Below, piece by piece: positions 38,401 to 47,311 of a stretch of DNA of 64,000 nt. This stretch comes from Strix aluco (taxonomy: Eukaryota; Chordata; Aves; Strigiformes; Strigidae), in NCBI RefSeq assembly GCF_031877795.1, contig NC_133933.1:64802984-64866983 (forward strand). The letters run 5' to 3'. Under the pieces are notes generated by a model. That model worked only from the letters and a program-made list of their open reading frames with translations, did not search any database and was not told the DNA's origin. How positions within the stretch are numbered: the stretch's first letter is position 1; each line of letters opens with the position of its first letter. The position numbers and the translations under genes were made by a program.

Positions 38401-40529
38401 AACAACTTTGTGAAGAGGTTGTGGGTACTGGTTTAGGGACCAAGTAATTTTTCCCCAATAGAGAAAAGATGAATTGCTTTGAAATTTTTAGCTATTTTAG
38501 GAATGGTTATTTAACATTTTCAACTCAACTGTACTATTATAGAAAAATTATGTAATGCTTTCTATTATCTACTTTGGGAGCAGCACAGTTTACAAAACTG
38601 ATGGATTCTGTATGCTGTGAGATCAAACCGAGAATTTAGAATAATTTATGGTGTTTAATAAACTGTGAACATAATTGCTGAATATTATTCTATATTGCGC
38701 TTGCAACTAGTGGCAGCTGTGATGGCCAAGGTGCTTTTCAAGCATCAAGAATGACTTCTTTTTCTGATGAATCTGCAAAATCTGTGCTTAACAGCTGTAA
38801 ATCTCACACCTGAAAGCTTCCTTAGCTCTCTTTTCAGTTTAGTTAGTGATAGTTTTATTAAATGCTGCATGTAAATGTAAAAAAAAAAAAATCTAGAGGG
38901 AAATGATAGGATGCTATGTTGCAAGGAGATCATTATTAAGTTACGTTGTTGTCACAGGTAGGTGAGAGAAAGTGATTCAGATGTCTGCTGCTTCTCTGTG
39001 GAGTTACTGGCAGGAGTTTGTGAGGAAAATTATGTGGGCATCCCAGCTGCAGTCCCTTTGCGGGACAGTGCTCCTGCCTCATGCTCCCCATGGGAGGGGA
39101 AAGGGGCATTGGTCAGGGATGAAGGTAAGTTTGCACTCGGTTACACCCGTTCCCTGCGATGGTGCATGAAGGGGGGAGTGGGCTGAAGGAGCCATGCAAA
39201 GACCTCCCTGCCTCTTTGGCTGGGGGAGGGTTCTCCTCCAGGCTAAGGACTTTTGCAGCTGCAAGTTGTGCAGTCTGTCAAAACCTGCTGCAGGGCTCGA
39301 GCCAAACAAACTATGTACAACAGTCGAGGTCTCTGAGCACACGTGTAGCTTAAGTCTCTTCCCTGGGAACACCAAGATGCCCAAAAGTTGTAACTCCAGC
39401 ATGTACCTTCTGGAGCCACAGCAAAGGAAATGGCTGTGGCTCAGATGCTGCAGTACTAAGAGAATGTGGGAAAGGACACAAAGCAAAACTTGTTGAGATA
39501 ACCAACATCATTGGAAAAAGACCCTTATTTTGAAAAGCGTTATGGAGAAACATTTTTTTACTTTGCTTTGAGAATAATTGTCGAAATAATTTAAAATTAT
39601 TTCGAACACTGAACCTTGTTGCAGTAGCTTCTGTGGGCTGGTCTTTGTGACAATAGAAATTAACTTCCGAAGTCTTGTGAGAGGCAGGAGAGATGCAGAC
39701 AAGGCTGGGCATACCGCAAGTCAGATGTGCTGGTCAGGAGCCTGCAACTTCCCAGAGGGGAAGATACTGGCGGCCGTCATTTGGGGGCAGAGGTAAACGC
39801 AGTTGCTGTGGCAAGCGGCAGGATGGGAAAACCTCAATTTAAAACAAATCCTAAGCACTCCTGACTCCCATTGACTTATTCTGACACAACATCAAATAAA
39901 GATCACAAGGCCAAGGTCAGTATGTTTACTTAGACAGAATAATTACAGTCAAACAATAGTCGGTGTCAGGAATGACAGTATCACTTACACTGAAAACCAG
40001 GAAAACAAAGACAGACGTGCTCACGGACTTAACAAGGAGCAAGCGACTCTCTGCTAGCTGTGGTTCAGTCCTCTTAGCATTGAACATGCTGGCTGGAGCA
40101 AGCCTTTTATGGAACAGAAGTAGTCGGTTATTGTAAAATTATGATCGAGCGAGATGCTTGTCCATGACTTGAGGCAAGTTCCAAGAAATCCTGAGACTCT
40201 CCTGCACCTCCTGGGCTGAGCACAAGGAAACCCTGTGAACCTGACTCAGAGGCCACCCAAGTCAACAAGGGCCGCATTAGGAGCACAGGATATTTATTAA
40301 CAGATTCTGTGCCCCAAGTGCTGAATTGTTATCAGTCCCTAAAAGCTGCAGGAACGACTTAAAATTCTTAGCTACTACAATTGTGAAATAATGGTTTCAT
40401 TTGCTCTGGCACCTGCCATAAGAACTACTGCTTTCAGGATTTACGTCTACATTCTTTCATCCACGAGGCCGAGATTTTTTTTTTCTTGATGTGAACCAAA
40501 GCAATAATCTCAGGTGCTAGTGCGACTTC
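29403..40529. other. Intergenic DNA between AIG1 and the second CpG island
   Basis: No gene is recognisable. Mostly AT-rich, with T runs at 32,575-32,591 and 36,989-37,003 and an A run near 38,879-38,891. GC-rich patches without promoter features occur near 30,400-30,650, 34,240-34,480, 37,640-38,060 and 38,990-39,330. Open frames in them stay below about 140 codons and carry no domain. The stretch 29,750-29,990 is dense in TAATAA/ATTAAT-type homeodomain-like words and could be a conserved enhancer. The rest shows nothing I can assign. Confidence 0.6.
32575..32591 (+). repeat. Poly-T run
   Basis: Seventeen T residues in a row. No retroposon body is evident on either side. Confidence 0.85.
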
Positions 40530-41124
40530 CCCTGTCACGGTGACAGCGCTGCGAGCTGGCATCCCTTCGAATCGCCTGACGGCAGCATTCAAATGCGGCT
40601 TCCCCGAAAGAAAACTGGTTTGCTCTGAAAATCACAGGAAGACCTGCTTCCCAAACCCCGGCGCGCCCCTGGGCCACCGCGAAGCCGAGCCAGGCGAAGC
40701 CGGCGGAGGGGCCCCCGCGCTGCCGAGGCGAGGGAACCCGCCGGGTGAACTTTCCTCTCCGAGCAGCCACGGCAAATCTAAGGAAGACAAAGGCTGCTCC
40801 CGTCCCCTCGCCCGGGTTGAGCTAACTCAAAGCCGGGCTTAGCAGCAGGGTCCCGGGCGGGGGTGTCGGCGCAGGACCTGGGCCGGGTTCCGCGACGGCT
40901 CCGGCCGCCGGCGGTCGGTTCGCGGCCGGGTGAGAGCGGTGGGCCGCTCCCGGGGAGCGCAAGCACCGCCCCGCCCCGCCCCGCCGGGAGGGTATTCCCC
41001 CTGCGGCGCCCCTGCCCCGGGGCGGGCCGGCTCCGGGGCCGGCGGGGGGTGGCGGCGGCTGCCGAGGGAGACCGGCCCCGCCGCCGGCCCCGCCCCGCCC
41101 CGCCGCCGGACGTTGCGGGCGCTC

Positions 41125-41129
41125 ATTGG
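41125..41129 (-). promoter_or_regulatory. Inverted CCAAT box (NF-Y type)
   Basis: ATTGG on the plus strand, in the context GCTCATTGGCTGCGGG, is flanked by GC boxes on both sides (CCCCGCCCC upstream). Such a cluster is typical of a TATA-less CpG-island start. It could drive an alternative first exon of the plus-strand gene or a divergent transcript. Confidence 0.5.
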
Positions 41130-41752
41130 CTGCGGGCGGCCCCGTGAGCGGCGGCGGCGGGGGGAAGCGGGGGCGCGAGCCCCGGGCGGCCGTTAGCCGG
41201 CGTGAGGTGGCGGCGGCCGCCGCTGGCCCTCGCCCGGCACCGTCCGTCTGACCTCCCCGGTGGCGCGGGCCGCTCTCGGGGAAGGCGCTTCGCCGCGGCG
41301 CTGGCGGCGGGAGACTGTTACAATAAATGCGTGTGTCCGCGGCAGAGCCCGGGGCGGCGGGCGCGCTGCCCGCCTGTCCTCCGGGTCGGCGGCGGTGAGC
41401 CCCGCTGTGCCGGTGTGCTGCGCCGCCCCTTCTAAAGGGCCGTGTGCTAAGTGGTGAGCGGGGGTCGGGGCAGAGCCGTGCCCGGCGTCTGAGGCGCCTG
41501 GCGGGCAGGCGGTGAAGCCGGGGCCGGTGCGGGGAGCCCCGGCGCTGTATTGTTCTCCCTGACAGATAACGTGATCGCGACCAGGCGGGAGCGAGGGGGC
41601 GGAGGGGCCGGGGGAGGGAGAAAGAGGAAGCGGCGGGAGGAGGAGGGAGGCGGCGGGGGGAGGGCAGGAGGATCCCGCGTCCTCGGAGGAAATTCTCGGG
41701 CCGGGAGGGCGCGCGGCAAGCCGGGACTGGCTCTCCTGGGAGTTCCCTCAGC

Positions 41753-41779
41753 GGGGGGGGGGGGGGGGGGGGGGGGGGG
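41753..41779 (+). repeat. Homopolymer of 27 Gs
   Basis: The run is uninterrupted and lies about 570 bases upstream of the predicted start. It can form G-quadruplexes and is a likely place for assembly length errors. Confidence 0.85.
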
Positions 41780-42009
41780 AGCGGCGATCTCCGCCGGCGG
41801 GGAGAGGCCGCGGCTTCGCCCTCCGCAGCCCTGCCTCCGCCCCCCCTCCCGTCTGCGCGGCGCACCGCTCCCCTCGCCGCCCCCCCGCACACACGCGCAC
41901 ACAGAGGGGCGGGCAGCGCCCATCACCCCGCGGCCGGGCGCTGCCGGTCGCGCCCCGCTGGCTGCTCGCTCGCTCGCTGGCTCCGCCGCCGGCGCGCGGG
42001 GGGACCCGG

Positions 42010-42017
42010 TGACGTCA
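42010..42017. promoter_or_regulatory. Perfect cAMP response element
   Basis: The palindrome TGACGTCA, the full consensus for CREB/ATF dimers, lies about 340 bases upstream of the predicted start at 42,351. Full CREs in CpG-island promoters are frequently functional, which fits a neuron-expressed gene such as HIVEP2. This is inferred from the motif alone. Confidence 0.65.
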
Positions 42018-42069
42018 CGGGCGGCGCGCTCCCCGCGCTCGCTCCGCGCTCGCCGCCCCGTAACTTCTG

Positions 42070-42078
42070 TTCTGGGAA
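42070..42078. promoter_or_regulatory. STAT-type GAS motif
   Basis: TTCTGGGAA fits the TTCNNNGAA consensus of STAT dimers. It lies about 280 bases upstream of the predicted start. A second such motif lies in the intron at 43,423-43,431. Confidence 0.4.
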
Positions 42079-42321
42079 GTGGTGCCAGGAATAGCCCGGC
42101 AGAGCCGCCTGCAGCGCGGAGCGCTCCCTCCCGCCGCGGCCAGGGCGGGCGGCGGCTCCCGCGGCCTCCGCCTCTCCCCCCCGTGCAACACCAGCCCCTC
42201 CGCCACTGTCAGCGTGATGGTGATGAGCCTGTCCAAAAAGAGGGGAGAGGAATGACCTGCCTTAAGATAAATGCGTGAAACGGGCGCCCCTTGGCCGCTG
42301 GAATATCGCTGTCTGTCTTTA

Positions 42322-42329
42322 TATATAAA
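42322..42329 (+). promoter_or_regulatory. HIVEP2: TATA box
   Basis: TATATAAA stands alone in very GC-rich DNA. It is 29 bases upstream of the A of a full initiator match (TCACTCC at 42,349-42,355, fitting YYANWYY). Spacing and sequence together make a classic focused core promoter and predict transcription from about 42,351. Confidence 0.75.
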
Positions 42330-42350
42330 CGAAGCACCGCGAGCCACCTC

Positions 42351-42466
42351 ACTCCAGGCGAGCCCTTAGCCAAGGAGCGACACAAGCGCCCGGCGGGATC
42401 AGCAACAGCCGCCGCGCCAAGGGCACCGGGAGGGCTCCCCCTCCTTCCTCCGCCGTGACTTTCCAG
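42351..42466 (+). other. HIVEP2: Predicted non-coding first exon of the presumed HIVEP2 gene
   Basis: The exon runs from the initiator A at 42,351 to a CAG|GTGAGC donor at 42,466/42,467, giving 116 nt. It contains no ATG-started frame of note, as expected because HIVEP2 transcripts begin with untranslated exons. The gene name is inferred. In human the neighbour of AIG1 on this side, in divergent orientation, is HIVEP2, a very large zinc-finger transcription factor (Schnurri-2) that binds kappa-B-like enhancers. No HIVEP2 coding sequence is in the window. The exon could also be longer, because another strong donor occurs at 42,826. Confidence 0.6.
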
Positions 42467-42823
42467 GTGAGCGGCAGCGGCTGCTGCGGGCAGCCCCCTC
42501 CTCCTCCCTCCCTCCTTCCCTCCCTCCCCGCCCGCCGCCGGTCCCCTGTCACCGGCACCAGCTGACAGCCGCGCCGAGCCGCCGTCGCCGGCGGGGGGCA
42601 ACTCCGGCGGCGGGGTGGGGGGCCGCCGCCGGGCCGGGTCTCGGGCCGCGGCTGAGAGGACGCTTGGCCGAGCGGGGCGGGGAGGGGGGTGTCTGACGCC
42701 AGCGCTGCGAGTGCCGCCCCAGCAACTGGCCCCGGGGCTGCAGGGGTAAATGGAGGGCAGGCGGCGGGAGGCGCGGGGGAGGGCGCCGGCGGGGGAAGCC
42801 GGCGGGGCTGTAAAACGGCCGGA

Positions 42824-42832
42824 CCGGTAAGT
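42824..42832 (+). other. Alternative splice donor
   Basis: CCG|GTAAGTC, with the junction between 42,826 and 42,827, has a near-perfect intronic side. If used with the start at 42,351 it would give a 476-nt first exon. It could also serve another start between 42,470 and 42,800. Confidence 0.35.
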
Positions 42833-43233
42833 CACCTCTGTGGCGGCGGCTCTGGGCGCTGGCGGTCACCGGCACCGTCCCCGGGGCACCACGGCCGGCG
42901 GCCCTTCCCCCGGCCCGGCGCCCCGCTGAGCCGGCGCAGGAGGGGGCCGGGGCCGGAGCCGGGGCCAGGCCTTTGTCGGTGACACGCCGTTAGGAAATGT
43001 GGGGAATACCCAGCGTGTAAGTGTATGCAGATGAGGAGCAGGCTGCCTTGCGTAATCCCCTCCTGTGGCGGGGAATGGGCATGGTCACCGCCGGGGAGAG
43101 GCGCCCGCGGGGGGGCCGCCCCGACGGGGCTCTCTCCGCGGCCTCCGGCGCCCTGCGGGGGGGCGGAGGGGGCACCCCGCGGGGGGGGCGCCCGGGGCCA
43201 CCCGGCGCGGCGGCGGCAGGCAGGGCGCGCCGC

Positions 43234-43252
43234 GGGGGGGGGGGGGGGGGGG
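43234..43252 (+). repeat. Homopolymer of 19 Gs
   Basis: The run is uninterrupted, within the GC-rich start of the first intron, on the non-template strand of the presumed HIVEP2 transcript. It could form G-quadruplexes or favour R-loops just downstream of the promoter. Confidence 0.85.
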
Positions 43253-43312
43253 CTCCGGCTGCCGGCACGTCCCCGCGGAGTGCGCCGGGGGGTCGGAGCG
43301 CACGGCGGGGGG

Positions 43313-43375
43313 GGTGTGTGTGTGTGTGTTTGTGCGGGGAGACCCGCCGGTGTGTGTGTGAGAGTGCGTGTGTGC
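43313..43375. repeat. Interrupted (TG)n microsatellite
   Basis: Two short TG runs are separated by a GC-rich spacer and a GAGAGTGCG interruption. This is a simple repeat likely to vary in length. Confidence 0.8.
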
Positions 43376-43422
43376 GCTGCGCCGCGGTGACTGTTCCCTG
43401 AAGTGGGTGGGACGTTGGCCCG

Positions 43423-43431
43423 TTCCGGGAA
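43423..43431. promoter_or_regulatory. STAT-type GAS motif in the first intron
   Basis: TTCCGGGAA fits TTCNNNGAA, and its palindromic form is close to the preferred STAT5 site. It overlaps a GGAATGTTCC word that also resembles a heat-shock half-site pair. A CRE-like TGACGTG follows at 43,439-43,445. Confidence 0.4.
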
Positions 43432-43592
43432 TGTTCCATGACGTGTAAACGCCACAGGAAGGGGGTTAACGAAGGGCTCGGCCGGGGCCGCCGCCGGGGC
43501 CCTCCCGCCTTCCCCCTCTGCCTCCTTCCCCCGCCCGCCGGCGGGGCTGCCGCGGGGGAGGCGCGGGCGGGGGCCGGCGGGGGCCCGGTCCC

Positions 43593-43600
43593 TTATGTAA
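43593..43600. promoter_or_regulatory. D-box (PAR-bZIP / NFIL3 site), copy 1
   Basis: TTATGTAA is the exact consensus of clock-output factors DBP, TEF and HLF and of the repressor NFIL3/E4BP4. It is an AT-rich word inside DNA that is almost pure GC, which makes chance less likely. Confidence 0.5.
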
Positions 43601-43628
43601 CGCGGGGGACGTGTGCGGCCGGCGGTGA

Positions 43629-43636
43629 TTATGTAA
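43629..43636. promoter_or_regulatory. D-box (PAR-bZIP / NFIL3 site), copy 2
   Basis: This is a second identical TTATGTAA, 36 bases downstream of the first and in the same orientation. The flanks differ, so the pair is not a simple tandem duplication. Confidence 0.5.
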
Positions 43637-44397
43637 GCGGCACGTCCGCGCCTGTCGCATAGGGATACCTCACACCGGCACCGCGCGGCGGGGGCAGCCG
43701 GGCGGGCAGGGCGGCCAGGCAGGGAGGGAAGGTCGCCGCAGGCTGCCCGCCGCCTCCCCGCTGTTGGGGGCGAGCGGCGCGGGGAGGGGAAAGCCCCGGT
43801 CTAGCCGGGTGATGCCCCGCAGCCCGCTCCGACCTCCGTGCCGGAGGCCGACACGGCCTTCCCCTCGGCGAGAGGGAGCCGGGGGCAGGAGGGGATGTCT
43901 CCGCGGCAGGTGGTGTCCCGGAGAGCCCCGACCCGCGGGTGCGGAGGCCGGCGGGGTCCGCGTCGCCTCAGCCCCCCCGGCTCGGCCAGGGGTCTCGGCC
44001 GGCCGCCGGCCAGCGCACCTTGTCTCTGCGGGCAGGCGGCCGGCGCTCGCCCCGGGACAACGATAAAAGTCCTCCGAGCTTAATTTCCCAGAAAAAGAGC
44101 TGTTTTTCGTATTAGTTGGCAGCGATGGTCAAACGTTATTTTGAGTTGTTTTTTTTTTTTTTTTTTATTTCAGATGGTAGCTGCAGAAATTAAACATTAA
44201 AGATCTTTTTTATGACAATAATTCTTAAATGCCCTTTTAAACGAATAGAAATACGAGTTTCAGAATAAATATTTCGCTAAATAATTTCCCTTCTCTCATT
44301 TTAAAATGAAGTAAACTGTAATATAAAACCTGTCTGGTTTTGCACATTATTAAAGAATATAGAAAACATGCCGACTTAGTCAAGGGTGTTACTCCCT

Positions 44398-44412
44398 CCC
44401 CCCCCCCCCCCC
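44398..44412 (+). repeat. Homopolymer of 15 Cs
   Basis: A C run sits just outside the CpG island. No other feature is attached to it. Confidence 0.85.
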
Positions 44413-46675
44413 ATCTAATGAATCCATACTGTGAAAGAAGTAACTGAAGTGGTCAGGGTGGCAAAAGGAAGCCATTCATCGATAGGTCTGCGTGTTCTAC
44501 TCCCTGGAGCTGTGGGTGCGGGCAGCACCTCTGCTCTGCGTTTGTGCAGCTCTTAGCACAAGGGGGCTCCGGTCATCATCAGGAGTTCTGGGGACAGCGA
44601 GTAATTACAGCAATTATTAAATTGAAAGAGCTACTGGTCTAACAAGGTACAGATTCAGTGGGCCCAGTTTTTGAGTTCTGTTGTTGTTGTGAAATACCAC
44701 TGACTACCAGAGGAATTTAATCCTCAGGTTATGAGGCCGCGGTGCAGAATCCTTAGTATTTTGATAGTGAAAATGATATGCAGACATACTAAAAAAGTGC
44801 ATCTGTTTTTAAAGATAGGAGAGTCTCTGCCTCTTAGGTTGGCAGCATGTGGCCGTGTTTAGATAGATGTACTGTAACGTGGGGCTTACATTTATTTGTG
44901 GTTAGATGTTAAATCTTTCCTTAACCTTCCAGTAAGGGGATACTCCTGAAACTTCAGGTATGGATTATCTGAAACTTTCTTCATGATTTTTTTTCTTTGC
45001 CTCATTTTTTAAAAAAGATGTTAGTGGTGTAGATTCGGCTGAGAGGGTTTTTTCCATGTGAGTTTTAAAAAGTTAGTACCGTCATCTGTAAATACATTTA
45101 AGGTTACTGTGGCTTTCAGTTGTGCAAAGGCAGCAGTGATATGGTACAAAGTCAGGGGGTCATTACTTTGTTGATAGAACAGTCAAAATTTTTAACGTTT
45201 TATAGGGTTTTGTGTTGACCTTTTTTTCCAAGGGCTATTTGGCATAGCAGTTATATACATCCTGGCTGAGGTGGCACGTTAAGACATCGCTGCTATGGAT
45301 AAGACTAAAATTGAGCAGCACTTGTTCCAAAGCACAAATGTAGAGGACTTTTAATTGTGTATGTAAGTCCAATTGTGTGGCAACAGTGCAGAACGCTTCT
45401 TTACAAAGGCAGATTTTTAGATTCTCAAGTGACTAGATTGCCTCATATGTGAGATCTGTTTACAAACCTTCTTGTTACTATGAAGACAAAACAGAGAGCC
45501 ATATGCATTCATGTGGTCCTTGCTGAATAATGGTACATGTGTCTGCTTGAGTGTTTGGCAGTATATCATGTTTAGTTTATGTGGTGGCACCCTACAAGGC
45601 CATTCTTTTTTGTCTTTTAACTATTTCTAGTACCATTGGCTGGACTCAGTTATATGAGTAAACTTATGACACTGGTCTGCATGTTTGTAACTAAGTTGGA
45701 AGTTTTTAAGCGGGTTATTTATTGTTGAGCATTTTGCCAAACTTCTTTGTTTATTTATTTATTTAGGTGCTTGTTTTTAACAGAATTAAGGTGAATTGTA
45801 TTTAAACAAAAGTGAAAGTAATGAGTACCATTTTGTATGTCCCTCTCATCATCCTTTTGGAGTCATCAGCAGGGGCAGTTACTGTTAACTACTTTTGAAG
45901 TTTAACCATATCAGGTAAAGTAATGGGAATATAGGAGCTGTTCGTCTGGCAGAAGTAGTTTACTTGGTGAAATAATTACCCATCTATGAGAAAAATGCTC
46001 GCTATTTAAGAGTATTACTGTAGAGTATGAAAGTCACAGTTCTGTGACTTGTATATGAAATATGGCAAGCTGTCTTTCATATTTGAGTATAGTGGGGCTT
46101 TGTAATAAGCTATGGTCGGTTATATTGATAGTTATCCATACAGCTCTGTTAAGTAGAGCTCAGCAAGTACTACTTCCGTGTAGTTCTCGCTTGATTCTGC
46201 ATAAGAATTTCAGGTAAATTGCCAGAGCTGAGTGCTAACTATCTCTGCCTGTCTTAGGTCCTAACGTAAATCAGGCCCAGCAAAAGCTGGTTCTTCATGT
46301 CAGTGGCCTTCACAGAGGGTAAAGAGAGGAAAATGTTTTCTTCATCTTACCTCAGTGATTGAGAAGAGGTGAACCTGACAGTGCATGGTTTTAAATTATT
46401 GGTCCTTCTAGCAGGAAGAATGCATAATTATTATTAGATCTGATGGGTTAAAGTCTTCAGCAAGAGTTAATTGCTAATACAGAAGTGTTGAGTGCAGAGG
46501 CTGCATACCTTTGTTATTTGAAAAAGGTCTGATAAGTTATGAGGAAACTGCTTTAAAAATTCTTTTATTTAAAGAGGCAGGTTATTTTTTCTTAACAGAT
46601 TTCTTAAACAGCATCTCTGAAGTAGTACGTTACAGATTAAAGTAACTAATTTAACTGTTTTTGTTTTTCCTTCAG

Positions 46676-46728
46676 TGGAAGGAACTATCTAGCAGTTCCT
46701 GAAGAAGTGAAGAAACAGCAGGGGAAGC
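46676..46728 (+). other. Candidate 53-nt non-coding exon
   Basis: A strong acceptor precedes it: a branch-like CTAATTTAAC, then a long T-rich tract ending TTTTTCCTTCAG at 46,675. A usable donor follows (GGGGAAGC|GTAAGC at 46,728/46,729). The exon is purine-rich (GAAGAAGTGAAGAAACAGCA), which resembles exonic splicing enhancers. It would be an untranslated second exon of the presumed HIVEP2 transcript. The donor is imperfect at the last exon base (C in place of G), so this is not certain. Confidence 0.4.
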
Positions 46729-47290
46729 GTAAGCTAGATGGAAAATGGAGAATAGTATTTTTCACATGTTTCAATCAGTAATTTTGGATGCTATGTTTAA
46801 TTAAAGTAGCACAGAACTATTATAGAAGAGTGAAAGTTTCAAGCTGGCTGTGCCATTTTAATAGGAAATAGCAGCTTTGTACAGTTTTGTTTCTCTTTTT
46901 GGGGCTTAGACATTTTTTATAAGACTTTGCAACAACTGTTCTATTTCATCAGGAAATATTAAAAAGCAGTTCATTGGGGCCATATTTTTCATTCTCAAGT
47001 GAAATTAGGACTCGTAAAATGAGCGAGCCCATACTTGGACCTTAAGAAATCATCAGTGAATTTAAAGAATATGTTGATCTTTGGAAACATCTGATTTTTA
47101 TTTTTTAATTTTTTACTGAAATAGCAAGTGGGAAGCACCACATACCTCTTATTTTAGCATTCTGAACTTTTGTTCATAAATTAAATAATTGACTTTGCCC
47201 TAATTACTCCTTAGTAGTAGGTTGCCCCCAGTAAGATTTGTCCCCGGAAATCTCTCTCACGAAGCTATGAGCCACGGAAAAGGGGTGAGA

Positions 47291-47311
47291 GGGTATGGGT
47301 ATGGGTAGGGG
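47291..47311 (+). repeat. GGGTAT repeat with G-quadruplex pattern
   Basis: Four G-tracts are separated by TAT, TAT and TA, fitting the canonical quadruplex pattern with very short loops. It looks telomere-like but is not TTAGGG. It is on the same strand as the presumed transcript, so an RNA quadruplex could form in the intron. Confidence 0.7.

Larger units (their letters stand above)
40530..44060. promoter_or_regulatory. HIVEP2: Large CpG island, presumed HIVEP2 promoter region
   Basis: The GC content is very high and CpG is dense for about 3.5 kb, with sharp edges to AT-rich DNA at both ends. The island holds at least one well-defined plus-strand promoter (CRE, TATA, initiator, exon with donor near 42.0-42.5 kb). 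Its left part, with an inverted CCAAT box at 41,125-41,129 and several GC boxes, may be a second start region. Long open frames on both strands here (up to 356 codons, rich in P, R, G and A) are composition artefacts. The gene name rests on position next to divergent AIG1, not on coding sequence. Confidence 0.8.

Noticed and set aside
40822..41892. 356-codon minus-strand frame and 242-codon plus-strand frame (41,550-42,278) in the second CpG island
   Set aside because: They are proline-, arginine- and glycine-rich low-complexity translations on opposite strands across homopolymer G runs. They have no domain and are composition artefacts.
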